Shown in pieces: positions 1-7,641 of a stretch of 8,146 bases of DNA. The notes under the pieces are model-generated. The model ran no database searches. It had not been told where the DNA came from and saw only the letters and a program-made list of their open reading frames with translations. The stretch's first letter is position 1, and every line of letters starts with the position of its first letter. A program made the translations under genes and the position numbers. The stretch is taken from NCBI GenBank assembly GCA_023390215.1, contig JAEWDG010000015.1, positions 1 through 8,146 of the forward strand. The letters run 5' to 3'. This DNA comes from Bacteroidota bacterium (GTDB lineage Bacteria; Bacteroidota; Bacteroidia; Chitinophagales; Chitinophagaceae).

Positions 1-456
1 CAGGACCGGCGTATCTGAAAAAAAAGCCTGCGCCAGTTTTAATCTTTGTTTCATCCCACTGCTGTAGTAACGTATCTGTTTTTGCATTGCATGGCCTAAT
101 CCAACTTTTTCCAAAATGCCATTAACCGGCTCCGTCAGTCTTTTAAAGACATTATGAAACTTAAGAAATTCTGCGCCCGTCATTTCTTCAATAAGGTCGA
201 GGTAAGGAGCTGCAATAGCAAGGTGATTAAAACGATCCAGGTCTTGAACAGGGCTTGAAGCTCCATCCGGCCAGAAGAGGATTTCCCCCTCATTATGAAT
301 AACTGCCCCTGCGATCACCTGAAGCAGGGTAGATTTTCCCGATCCGTTTGGACCTGTTATAGCATAGGATTCACCGGCGTTGAACTCAAAATTCAGGTGA
401 CGGAAGATCCATTCCCTGTTATAGCGTTTGCCTGTATTACGAAGCGTAATTTTCAT
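1..456 (-). CDS. ABC transporter ATP-binding protein, 3'-truncated by window edge
   Basis: This is the nucleotide-binding subunit of an ABC transporter; 152 N-terminal codons are visible and the frame is open to the left edge. I translated it from the ATG at 456. A likely A-loop aromatic is Tyr12. Walker A is GPNGSGKST at residues 35-43, and the signature region is YSSGMKQRL at about 131-139. Walker B, the D-loop and the H-loop lie outside the window. The Q-loop region reads IAAPYLDLIEEMT (about 81-93), with Ala/Pro where most family members have Gln. I recall similar APYL-type sequences in Bacteroidota ATPases of the CcmA-like group, but this is memory and not a search. The gene starts 14 bases after the lpxA stop, so it is probably the last or a late gene of the lpx unit. 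The substrate is unknown and no permease is visible. There is no clear Shine-Dalgarno sequence. ATPase identity is very secure; specificity is not. Confidence 0.93.
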   Translation of the reverse strand, partial: MKITLRNTGKRYNREWIFRHLNFEFNAGESYAITGPNGSGKSTLLQVIAGAVIHNEGEILFWPDGASSPVQDLDRFNHLAIAAPYLDLIEEMTGAEFLKFHNVFKRLTEPVNGILEKVGLGHAMQKQIRYYSSGMKQRLKLAQAFFSDTPVL

Positions 457-470
457 GTGAACTGAAAGCC

Positions 471-1268
471 TTATTCATCATCAAAACTTCCTTTGCTGAA
501 GCGTTTGATGATGCCGCGTCCGCTTTCACGAATAAAGGTTACAATTTCATCACGTTCATCTGTAGCCGCAACTTCCTCTTCAATATAATTCAGGGCCTGG
601 GAGGTGTTCAGGTTCTTATTATAGATGATGCGGTAGATATCGAGAATCTGGTTAATTCTTGTCAGATTGAAACCCCTGCGTTTTAACCCGATCGAATTTA
701 CGCCTGCGTAACTTAGAGGTGTCCTTGCTGCTTTGATATAAGGAGGAACATCTTTGCTAACCAGGGAACCGCCTGAAATAAATGAATGCTGGCCGATATG
801 CACGAACTGATGCACAGCGCACATTCCTCCGAGTATCACCCAGTCGCCCATTACAACGTGGCCCGCTACCTGGGTATTGTTGCTTAATATACAATTGTTC
901 CCTATGATGCAGTCGTGCGCGATATGACTATAAGCCATAATAAGACAATTGCTGCCAACCTTCGTTGTCCACCTGTCTTTACTGCCACGGTTTACTGTCA
1001 CAAATTCGCGGATCGTGGTATTATCTCCAATTTCAACAGTAGTCGTTTCCCCTTCATATTTTAAATCCTGTGGAATGCCTGCGATAACTGCTCCGGGAAA
1101 GATCCTGCAGTTTTTCCCTATGCGCGAGCCCTCCATAATCGTTACGTTGCTGCCGATCCAGGTGCCTTCACCAATTTCGACATTGGGATGTATTACGCTG
1201 AACGGATCCACCTTGACATTGGTTGCCAGTTTTGCGTTGGGATGAATATAGGTATGAGGATGGATCAT
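471..1268 (-). CDS. lpxA: Acyl-ACP--UDP-N-acetylglucosamine O-acyltransferase (LpxA)
   Basis: Cytoplasmic enzyme that transfers a 3-hydroxyacyl chain from ACP to the 3-OH of UDP-GlcNAc, the first step of lipid A synthesis. The 265-residue product matches the usual length (E. coli 262). An open frame extends 35 codons upstream to 1373, but that would overlap fabZ. The start at 1268 gives the classic MIHPxxxIHP opening, so I prefer it. Residues about 2-190 form the left-handed beta-helix of hexapeptide repeats. The active-site segment SHIAHDC places His115 and His118 at the E. coli His122/His125 positions. AGH (135-137), VHQF (152-155) and GLKRRGF (194-200) match the other active-site and substrate-binding blocks. 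The C-terminal 65 residues are the helical domain. The gene lies 37 bases after lpxC-fabZ and 14 before the ABC ATPase gene. Identity is near certain. Confidence 0.97.
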   Translation of the reverse strand: MIHPHTYIHPNAKLATNVKVDPFSVIHPNVEIGEGTWIGSNVTIMEGSRIGKNCRIFPGAVIAGIPQDLKYEGETTTVEIGDNTTIREFVTVNRGSKDRWTTKVGSNCLIMAYSHIAHDCIIGNNCILSNNTQVAGHVVMGDWVILGGMCAVHQFVHIGQHSFISGGSLVSKDVPPYIKAARTPLSYAGVNSIGLKRRGFNLTRINQILDIYRIIYNKNLNTSQALNYIEEEVAATDERDEIVTFIRESGRGIIKRFSKGSFDDE

Positions 1269-1305
1269 GCAGTCAGTTTTTTCGGCAGATATATTAACAT
1301 GAAAT

Positions 1306-2718
1306 TTATGGTTCAGTACGCTTAACAAGTTGTGCTGTGAAATCGCCTTCGGTACAGAGTTTATTTCCCACATAAACGCTGCCGCGCATTACACAAATTC
1401 CCCTTCTGATCGGTTCAATCAATTCCATCTTCAGAATCATGCTGTCTCCGGGAACAACTTTTTGTTTGAATTTACAATTATCAATTTTCAGAAAGTACGT
1501 ATCGTATTGTCCGGGCGGCATTGCATTGATACAAAGGATACCGCCTGTCTGGGCCAGGGCTTCGATTTGCAAAACACCGGGCATCACCGGATTACCGGGG
1601 AAATGACCCTGGAAAAAAAACTCGTTGAAGCTTACATTTTTAATACCAACAATACTTTCATCATTCAATTCAATAATCTTATCTACCAACAAAAAAGGGT
1701 AGCGATGAGGCAGCGTATTTTCTATCTGCTGCAGGGTGTATACAGGGGGCTGGTTTGGATCGTACACCGGAATACCCTGGGTATGTTTGTTTTTTTTGAT
1801 GTACTGTTTGATCTGTTTGGCAAACTCCACATTGCTGCTATGCCCCGGACGATTTGCGATGATATTGGCCTTGATCGGATAGCCTATCAAAGCAAGGTCG
1901 CCAACCACATCAAGTAATTTATGTCGGGCTGCTTCATTCGAAAAATGCAGTTCAAGATTATTCAGATACCCTTCAGATTTCACCTCCACAGTTTCACGCC
2001 CAAAAGCTTTTGCGAGCCTTTCCATATCATCAGGTGTAACAGCTTTGTCAACCACAACGATCGCGTTATTGATATCTCCGCCTTTAATCAGGTTGTTATC
2101 AAGCAACATTTCGAGTTCGTGCAGAAAACAGAAAGTGCGGCAGGGAGCTATTTCCGTTCTGAATTGCCCGATGTTTTTCAAACTTGCATGTTGTGTTCCT
2201 AAAACCGGGCTGTTGAAATCGATTAGTGTTGTGATCTCATAATGCGTAGAAGGCAGGGCAGTCATTTCCACCCGTTTTTTCTCATCAAAATAAGTCAGGT
2301 TGGTATCGAGGGTATACCAAACCTTAGTAGCATCCTGTTCGATCACGCCTGCGCTATCGATGATCTCAACAAATGGATAACTTGATCCGTCGATGATAGG
2401 GATCTCAGGTCCGTTCACTTCAATAAGACAATTATCTACGCCCATTCCTACAAGTGCTGCGAGGATATGTTCAACCGTACTGATTTTTGCATTGGCTTTT
2501 TCAAGCGTGGTACCGCGGGATGTATCTGTAACAAGATCGCAATCAGCTTTAATAACCGGCGCTCCGGGAAGATCTACCCTCTGAAACTGATATCCAAAAC
2601 CGGGATTGGCAGGTTTTAAAACCATATCGACATTAACCCCCGTATGCAGTCCGGTACCCGAAATTCTTGCAGGCTGAGCCAGAGTATGTTGCTTGTCCGC
2701 ATTGAAATTCTTATCCAT
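1306..2718 (-). CDS. lpxC-fabZ: Bifunctional UDP-3-O-acyl-GlcNAc deacetylase / 3-hydroxyacyl-ACP dehydratase (LpxC-FabZ fusion)
   Basis: One 470-residue protein carries two enzymes. Residues about 11-305 are LpxC, the zinc-dependent deacetylase that commits the cell to lipid A synthesis. Residues about 327-470 are FabZ, the dehydratase of fatty-acid elongation. LpxC motifs visible: STVEH (80-84) with the catalytic Glu83 and zinc ligand His84; RHKLLDVVGDL (265-275) with zinc ligands His266 and Asp270; and His293 in RPGH, matching E. coli His265. FabZ motifs visible: LPHRYPFLLVD (336-346) and GHFPGNPVMPGVLQIEALAQ (371-390), with catalytic His372 and Glu386 spaced 14 apart as in E. coli FabZ. 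A linker of about 20 residues joins the halves. Both active sites look intact. This fusion is characteristic of Bacteroidota. The ATG at 2718 is preceded by its own promoter-like sequence. The two activities use or compete for the same 3-hydroxyacyl-ACP pool. Confidence 0.97.
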   Translation of the reverse strand: MDKNFNADKQHTLAQPARISGTGLHTGVNVDMVLKPANPGFGYQFQRVDLPGAPVIKADCDLVTDTSRGTTLEKANAKISTVEHILAALVGMGVDNCLIEVNGPEIPIIDGSSYPFVEIIDSAGVIEQDATKVWYTLDTNLTYFDEKKRVEMTALPSTHYEITTLIDFNSPVLGTQHASLKNIGQFRTEIAPCRTFCFLHELEMLLDNNLIKGGDINNAIVVVDKAVTPDDMERLAKAFGRETVEVKSEGYLNNLELHFSNEAARHKLLDVVGDLALIGYPIKANIIANRPGHSSNVEFAKQIKQYIKKNKHTQGIPVYDPNQPPVYTLQQIENTLPHRYPFLLVDKIIELNDESIVGIKNVSFNEFFFQGHFPGNPVMPGVLQIEALAQTGGILCINAMPPGQYDTYFLKIDNCKFKQKVVPGDSMILKMELIEPIRRGICVMRGSVYVGNKLCTEGDFTAQLVKRTEP

Positions 2719-2740
2719 CCGAATGTTTCAAAAATTTCGG

Positions 2741-2772
2741 CAAAGATACCTGAATTTCCTGGAGGAATCAGA
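2741..2772 (-). promoter_or_regulatory. Candidate promoter for lpxC-fabZ
   Basis: On the minus strand TATCTTTG (2748 down to 2741) matches the Bacteroidota -7 element TAnnTTTG exactly. A -33-like TCTG (2772-2769, three of four matches to TTTG) lies 20 bases upstream, within the spacing reported for this phylum. Transcription would begin near 2736, giving a leader of roughly 18 bases before the ATG at 2718. The element overlaps the stop codon of the preceding gene, so it would add lpxC-lpxA expression independent of the upstream operon promoter. Confidence 0.55.
2756..2767. repeat. Small dyad in the lpxC promoter spacer
   Basis: TTCCTGGAGGAA has perfect 5-base arms (TTCCT/AGGAA) around a 2-base centre. 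It sits between the -33-like and -7 elements of the lpxC-fabZ promoter, immediately downstream of the upstream gene's stop codon, so it is outside coding sequence. It could be an operator half-pair, but a dyad this short can occur by chance. Confidence 0.25.
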
Positions 2773-5239
2773 ACTGGAACTGGAAGCTTCCAAATACACC
2801 AAACCTGGAATACCGGGGTGTGTTTGCTGCGGGATTGAGGCGCCAGACGAAATCCAGCCGGAATACCCTGACGATATTATCTATACCGGTTCCGATCTCG
2901 GTGTAATTGGAACCATTCAGGTATTTGAAGTATTGCGTGCCGTTCAATGCTTTGTTTGCGTTACTCGCAGAACCCCAAACCGTTTTTACATTCCAGAATT
3001 GCCGCCATTTTAGTTTACGCGTTACCGGTGTGAACCTGAATATTCCCGACCCGATGTTATGTTCGAGGTTAAAGCCCGCATACTGATCGCTTACATATTC
3101 GAAACGGTTCATCAGGTTAAAACTCCCGGTATTGTAATAGTAAATATCATTTCCGGGATGCACTTCCAGGAACATGAAGGGCAGGGTTCCAAATACCTTT
3201 CCTCCATACACTTTATATGAAAGGATACCCAATGGTGAAATCCTTACTTTATCCCTGATCGTGGCCGAAATCTTTGTATAGTCATACGCACCTTCCAAAA
3301 TCTTAAAACTTTTTGAGGCCACCAGTTCTACAACAGGATATTTTGTTCCAAGCGAATAACGGAAATAATCTCCTTCAAGAAACTGTTCCAGGTACGCGAA
3401 CCTGAGTTTTAATGCGAGTTCAACAGTAGTTAATGCCGCTCCTTCCTCCACTGGATAATTCGATTTGGGAGGCAAATTCAGTAAGGGCGTAAACTGGCGT
3501 TTTGCCATAAACCATTCAGTGGAAAATCCACGGCCCCATTCTTTAAAAATTTCAAAGCGGTAATCTTCCAGTCTGATAAATTTTCTTTTTGTATTTGGCT
3601 TTCGGATGGCGAGGGTGAATATATTATCCTGGCTAACTTCTCCGAACTGACTTATCCCGTTGTCGATATCTTTTGCCCATGAGGCGTGCAGCCTGAAGCG
3701 GTTGGGTTCACGGTTTAAGATCCAGTAAGCTTCAGCTTTACCTTTAAAAGTTTTATCCTGCGTTCCGTAAGCGAGATAACCATGCAGATAGATCTTTTTA
3801 TTAAATCCTGTGTTGGTGCCCAGATCAAACCGGAAACGGGTTCCTTCCTGCGCATTCGCGCTGATCCAGTTAAACCATGGACCAATTTCATAATTACCTA
3901 TAAAGCGATAGCCTGTGCCGATAAATCTTAACGTTGTTTGCAGTTTCTGGAATTTGGGCATGTCAAGCAACTTGTCGATCGTACTGTAAATCGCTTTTTC
4001 ATTGGTCGATAAGCTATCGTGGCGCAGGGTTTTCCAGGTGGAATCACTGAAGTTATGGATATGGGGAAGGGTGATGATCTGTTCTTCTGTATTCTGATCT
4101 TTAAATATTTCTGTAATTGAGTCCGCATTAACTGCAATGTTTTTATACGAAGTTGTTTTTCTGCCGATGAGCGTTAATGAATTTTTACCCAGCACCCTGA
4201 AATCAGCGAAGAATTTATCACGCGTAAGAAAATAGATACTGTCGTTCAGTGGGTGATATTCCTGGAAAATACTGAGCCTGTCAATAAAATTAATATTGGC
4301 TTCCTTGCCAATATACATGGTCAGCTTTTGAATTTGATAACTTCCCGCGATCACATAGGCCTCTCCCTGAAACGTGTTTTGCCCGGGTCGTTTGGGTCTG
4401 AAAGTAAAATGAAAGATCTTCGATCCGTTAACGATCTGCGTGTCGGCCACATTGAAATTGTAATAAACATCTGCATTATCGTTGAATGGACTGATAAAGT
4501 CCTTGTCCATTATATTTACAAAATTCGAATAGACATTTACATTCTGGTCCATCACGCCGAGTAAACGTGTGATGCTTTCATTTTTAAATCCTTTGGTTTG
4601 TGTGGCTTTTATGGTTTCTCTGAATCTTTTTGGAGATCGCTGATAGGCATAATCACTCAGGGTTTCCACGAGATACGCCGGGAGAAAAGGTTCGTTCTCT
4701 GAAGTGCTGTCGATATTATCAAAAACAAAAGAAAAAGGTTTCAGCAGAAAATTTTTTTTTGCTTTTTCGGCATTGAAATTTTTCAGATCAACCTCGAGCT
4801 TATTATAACTTTCATATGCGAAATTTGAAAAATTGTAGCGGTTGTACATTTTCTTTTTGCTCATGATCTTCTTCCACAAAAACAAACCTTTATTTACTTT
4901 GGCGCGGATAACAACCTCTCCGGTTTTGATACCTCTTTCCATTTCCACCAACAACGTTTTACCGGCAGGAATGGATAATACAGGTAGTCGCCCCGTTTCA
5001 TATCCTACATAAGATACAATAAGCGAATCTGTGCTGTCGGTGCTGAGGGTTACGGCGAATCTTCCGAGACTATCGGTCAGCATTCCATTACCGGCTTTTG
5101 AAAAATATACCGAAGCAAAAGCGATGGGTTCACGTGTATGACCGTCTAACACCACGCCATTTACAATTTGTGCCTTTGGCAAAAGAGGAAAAACAAAATA
5201 AATAAGAAGGAGAAAGATTTTCCGCAAGAATTGCTTCAC
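2768..5239 (-). CDS. DUF5686-type outer-membrane protein with carboxypeptidase-regulatory-like N-terminal domain
   Basis: Large envelope protein of unknown function. Numbered from the GTG at 5239 (823 residues), residues 1-23 form a signal peptide: KQFLRK, a hydrophobic run of about 13, then PKA|Q. Next comes a carboxypeptidase-regulatory-like beta-sandwich (about 24-100) with the pattern GVVLDGHTREPIAFASVYF and the TDSLGRF turn, as in many Bacteroidota surface proteins. The remaining about 700 residues look like the DUF5686 family: an extracytoplasmic middle part, then many alternating aromatic/hydrophobic strands ending in GSFQFQF. The terminal Phe is typical of outer-membrane beta-barrels. 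No type IX secretion C-terminal signal is seen. No ATG exists near the 5' end in this frame. The frame opens at TTG 5278 (836 residues), with GTG at 5257 and 5239 and TTG at 5227 as other options. I chose 5239 because it gives the most natural signal peptide. Family assignment is from pattern recognition; the position between lpxD and lpxC hints at an envelope-assembly role. Confidence 0.8.
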   Translation of the reverse strand: MKQFLRKIFLLLIYFVFPLLPKAQIVNGVVLDGHTREPIAFASVYFSKAGNGMLTDSLGRFAVTLSTDSTDSLIVSYVGYETGRLPVLSIPAGKTLLVEMERGIKTGEVVIRAKVNKGLFLWKKIMSKKKMYNRYNFSNFAYESYNKLEVDLKNFNAEKAKKNFLLKPFSFVFDNIDSTSENEPFLPAYLVETLSDYAYQRSPKRFRETIKATQTKGFKNESITRLLGVMDQNVNVYSNFVNIMDKDFISPFNDNADVYYNFNVADTQIVNGSKIFHFTFRPKRPGQNTFQGEAYVIAGSYQIQKLTMYIGKEANINFIDRLSIFQEYHPLNDSIYFLTRDKFFADFRVLGKNSLTLIGRKTTSYKNIAVNADSITEIFKDQNTEEQIITLPHIHNFSDSTWKTLRHDSLSTNEKAIYSTIDKLLDMPKFQKLQTTLRFIGTGYRFIGNYEIGPWFNWISANAQEGTRFRFDLGTNTGFNKKIYLHGYLAYGTQDKTFKGKAEAYWILNREPNRFRLHASWAKDIDNGISQFGEVSQDNIFTLAIRKPNTKRKFIRLEDYRFEIFKEWGRGFSTEWFMAKRQFTPLLNLPPKSNYPVEEGAALTTVELALKLRFAYLEQFLEGDYFRYSLGTKYPVVELVASKSFKILEGAYDYTKISATIRDKVRISPLGILSYKVYGGKVFGTLPFMFLEVHPGNDIYYYNTGSFNLMNRFEYVSDQYAGFNLEHNIGSGIFRFTPVTRKLKWRQFWNVKTVWGSASNANKALNGTQYFKYLNGSNYTEIGTGIDNIVRVFRLDFVWRLNPAANTPRYSRFGVFGSFQFQF

Positions 5240-5244
5240 GAAAT

Positions 5245-5279
5245 CAAAATTATTCACTGCACGGGGTTGACTGCTCAAA
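5245..5279 (-). promoter_or_regulatory. Weak candidate promoter at the 5' end of the DUF5686-type gene
   Basis: On the minus strand TAATTTTG (5252-5245) fits TAnnTTTG, and an exact TTTG (5279-5276) lies 23 bases upstream, at the long end of reported spacing. If it is used, transcription would begin near 5240. The start codon would then have to be at or below 5239, which excludes the TTG at 5278 because that codon lies inside the -33 element. Such matches are expected by chance in AT-rich DNA, so this is tentative. Confidence 0.25.
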
Positions 5280-5305
5280 TTCAGGTAAGCTTAACGAAGA
5301 TTTTG

Positions 5306-6358
5306 TTATCCCTCTTTTTTAAGGGCGGACAATTCAAGTACCATTTTTTCCAATTCCTGAATTCTTTTTTCGAGCATGGGCAGGTTTCGGGAAAGCGCCT
5401 GGCTCCTCAGTGCCGCGGTATAATCATAAGCAGGTGAACCGGTTACGGCTGTATTGGGTGATTTAATAGATTTACTCACGCCGCTCTGCGCGTTTATTTT
5501 TGATCCGTCTGCGATCTGAATATGACCAACAATTCCGACCTGTCCCCCGATCATCACGTTCTTGCCAATTTTAGTGCTGCCGCTTATGCCTGATTGTGCG
5601 GCGATCACGCTGTTATTACCAATTTCAACATTGTGTGCAATCTGTAAAAGATTATCCAGTTTAGCTCCGGTCCGGATAATGGTACTTCCGATCGTTGCAC
5701 GGTCGATGGTGGTGTTTGCTCCGATCTCCACGAAATCCTCGATCATCACATTTCCGATCTGCGGAACTTTTTTAAAACTCCCGTCTTTCTGTGGCGCGTA
5801 TCCGAAACCGTCTCCTCCCACCACTGTTCCTGCATGAATAACGACGTTTCTCCCGATCATACATTCATGATAAACTTTTACACCGGGATAAAGAATACTG
5901 TTATCGCCAATGTTCACGTTATTACCGACATATACCTGGGGAAAGATCTTTACGTTGTTGCCGATCACAACATTTTCTCCAACATATGACATGGCGCCCA
6001 GAAATACCTGCTCGCCCATTTTTGCCGAAGGATGTACATATACCGGTTGCTGAATACCTGTTAACTGCTGTGTTTTAATTTCCTGGTATTTATCCAGCAA
6101 CACAGCAAATGCGCTATACGCATCCGGAACCCTGATAAGTGTAGAATGAACAGGTTGTTTGAGTTCCAGATCAGCATTGATAATAATGACGTCAGCTTTC
6201 GTGCTATACAGATACTCTTCATATTTCGGGTTGGCAAGGAAGGCAAGCTGTCCCGAACCCGCCTCTTCGATTTTTCCAAAAGAAGAAACCTGAACAGATG
6301 GATCGCCCTCAATGGTTCCCTGTATGATTTGGGCAATTTGCCCGGCGCTGAATTGCAT
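5306..6358 (-). CDS. lpxD: UDP-3-O-(3-hydroxyacyl)glucosamine N-acyltransferase (LpxD)
   Basis: Cytoplasmic acyltransferase of the third lipid A step; it adds a 3-hydroxyacyl chain from ACP to the 2-amino group produced by LpxC. The 350-residue length fits the family (E. coli 341). Residues about 1-100 form the N-terminal uridine-binding domain, with the typical [20 protein letters not shown] stretch (27-46). Residues about 105-305 are left-handed beta-helix hexapeptide repeats, including the [15 protein letters not shown] block (175-189) near the active site. His242 in [11 protein letters not shown] corresponds to the catalytic E. coli His239, and His279 (VGHIQIADG) to His276. Residues about 325-348 form a charged C-terminal helix, as in other LpxD trimers. 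The ATG at 6358 lies 27 bases after the HD gene stop with no clear Shine-Dalgarno sequence. Identity is near certain. Confidence 0.97.
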   Translation of the reverse strand: MQFSAGQIAQIIQGTIEGDPSVQVSSFGKIEEAGSGQLAFLANPKYEEYLYSTKADVIIINADLELKQPVHSTLIRVPDAYSAFAVLLDKYQEIKTQQLTGIQQPVYVHPSAKMGEQVFLGAMSYVGENVVIGNNVKIFPQVYVGNNVNIGDNSILYPGVKVYHECMIGRNVVIHAGTVVGGDGFGYAPQKDGSFKKVPQIGNVMIEDFVEIGANTTIDRATIGSTIIRTGAKLDNLLQIAHNVEIGNNSVIAAQSGISGSTKIGKNVMIGGQVGIVGHIQIADGSKINAQSGVSKSIKSPNTAVTGSPAYDYTAALRSQALSRNLPMLEKRIQELEKMVLELSALKKEG

Positions 6359-6385
6359 AGCTGATACGTTAAGCCAAATGAGGCT

Positions 6386-7579
6386 TTAAAAAGGCCCCGG
6401 TCTAAGGTAACAAATGTAATATTTTTTTACTGTGCCTTTGAGGTTTTCATTGATCAATGCATGGTCCACTTCCGAGATGTCTTTTACTTCTCCATCTTTG
6501 AACAGAATATGAATATGCTCATGTTCAAAATTGTATGTACTGCTTTTAGCCGTTCCCGTAAAGGCCAGCCAGGAGGCATCTGCATCCGAAATGTGTAAGC
6601 TTTCCGCGATCTGTTTTATTTTTTCTTCGAGAATATAACCAGAAACGGGATCCGGAAAATATTTCACCTTTAGCAGCTTCCGGTCTATGATGCCGCTGCA
6701 AAGGATCCTAAGAACGGAATCATCATGGCTGCACCAGCTTTTAATGGCCATGATCACATCATGATCATCAATACTGCAGAATTTATCCAGTGTAATGTCG
6801 TTGTCAGGATGGTTGATAAAGCTGTTCAGTGGTTCCTGACATCGGGCTTTTATTTCTCTTGCTCTCCGTATGATCCGTACCAGCATTTGTTCTGCGGCAA
6901 GTACGGTTTTATGCAGATAAACCTGCCAGTACATCAGCCTTCTTGCCACCAGGAATTTCTCAATGGAATACATCCCTTTTTCCTCAACCATCAGTTCACC
7001 ATTATGAACAGTAAGCATTTTCAGAATGCGGTCATAAGCGATCGTACCTTCACTTACACCGGTGAAAAAACTATCGCGCGATAAATAATCCATCCGGTCT
7101 ACATCCAGTTGACCGCTTAAGAGTTGATGAAGAAATTTTTTCGGATATTTTCCGGTAAAGATATCCAGGGCCATATCCAGTTTGCCTCCCATAGAATCAT
7201 TCAGAGATCGCATCATCAGTAAAGAAAGTTCTTCATGATGTTTTCCCGGAACAAGTTCATTTTCCAGCGCATGGGAGAAAGGTCCGTGGCCAATATCGTG
7301 CAGCAGTATGGCGATCTTCGCCGCCCTTTGTTCAGCCGGAGAAATATCCACGCCTTTAGCGCACAATTCCTGTATGGCGGAACGCATCAGGTGATACGCA
7401 CCCAACGCATGATGTAACCTGGTATGTACCGCCCCGGGATAAACCAGGTGTGCCATAGCCATTTGATAAATACGACGTAAACGCTGAAAATAAGGATGCG
7501 CGATCACCTCATTTACCAGTTCATCATCAATCGTGATGAAACCATAAACGGGATCGTTGATAATTTTATGAAATGCCAT
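6386..7579 (-). CDS. HD-domain phosphohydrolase (SAMHD1/dGTPase-like, COG1078 type)
   Basis: Predicted cytoplasmic metal-dependent phosphohydrolase of the group that includes SAMHD1 and bacterial dNTPases; its substrate here is unknown. I start it at ATG 7579 (397 residues, MAFHKIINDPVYGF), the conserved opening of the family. A longer frame to 7654 would add 25 atypical residues and run through the -7 element at 7613-7620. Metal ligands by motif: His57 in HTRLHHALG (52-60), His94-Asp95 in LLHDIGHGPFSH (92-103) and Asp161 in LDVDRMDYLSRDS (158-170), matching SAMHD1 His167, His206/Asp207 and Asp311. His98 is the usual additional catalytic-region His. The C-terminal half is helical, then mixed, with no other domain I recognise. 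It is first in the leftward unit, 27 bases before lpxD and divergent from porX. An intact active site is clear; biochemical function is inferred only at class level. Confidence 0.93.
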   Translation of the reverse strand: MAFHKIINDPVYGFITIDDELVNEVIAHPYFQRLRRIYQMAMAHLVYPGAVHTRLHHALGAYHLMRSAIQELCAKGVDISPAEQRAAKIAILLHDIGHGPFSHALENELVPGKHHEELSLLMMRSLNDSMGGKLDMALDIFTGKYPKKFLHQLLSGQLDVDRMDYLSRDSFFTGVSEGTIAYDRILKMLTVHNGELMVEEKGMYSIEKFLVARRLMYWQVYLHKTVLAAEQMLVRIIRRAREIKARCQEPLNSFINHPDNDITLDKFCSIDDHDVIMAIKSWCSHDDSVLRILCSGIIDRKLLKVKYFPDPVSGYILEEKIKQIAESLHISDADASWLAFTGTAKSSTYNFEHEHIHILFKDGEVKDISEVDHALINENLKGTVKKYYICYLRPGPF

Positions 7580-7612
7580 CAGGCCTGCTGTTAAAAGAAT
7601 TACAAACTGTCG

Positions 7613-7620
7613 CAAAGCTA
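7613..7620 (-). promoter_or_regulatory. -7 element for the HD-lpx operon
   Basis: TAGCTTTG on the minus strand matches TAnnTTTG. The -33-like TTAG (7644-7641) lies 20 bases upstream and matches only three of four positions. Transcription would begin near 7607, giving a leader of about 28 bases to the ATG at 7579, which supports that start over the one at 7654. Confidence 0.45.
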
Positions 7621-7641
7621 CAAAGGCAGACCCCAAAAAAC

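Noticed and set aside
949..1245. Plus-strand open frames opposite lpxA, lpxC-fabZ, the DUF5686-type gene, lpxD and the HD gene
   Set aside because: They are antisense to strongly conserved genes, have low-complexity or unrecognisable products, and lack supporting promoters; they are shadows of the real frames.
1269..1373. Upstream extension of the lpxA reading frame to an ATG at 1373, overlapping fabZ
   Set aside because: The 35 extra residues do not resemble LpxA, and the ATG at 1268 gives the conserved MIHP opening and normal length.
2782..2791. 10-base palindrome GGAAGCTTCC
   Set aside because: It lies in codons for the C-terminal GSFQFQF of the outer-membrane protein and beside a TTCCAG repeat that simply encodes the repeated Gln-Phe.
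4750..4762. Run of nine T on the plus strand (A on the coding strand) within the DUF5686-type gene as a possible phase-variation tract
   Set aside because: The reading frame is intact, the run encodes a plausible AKKNF segment, and similar 8-base runs occur in fabZ and the ABC gene, so it looks like ordinary AT-rich coding.
6371..6386. Inverted repeat AAGCC/GGCTT between the HD gene and lpxD as a terminator
   Set aside because: The stem is only 5 pairs and no T-run follows on the transcribed strand; termination inside this close gene series is unlikely.
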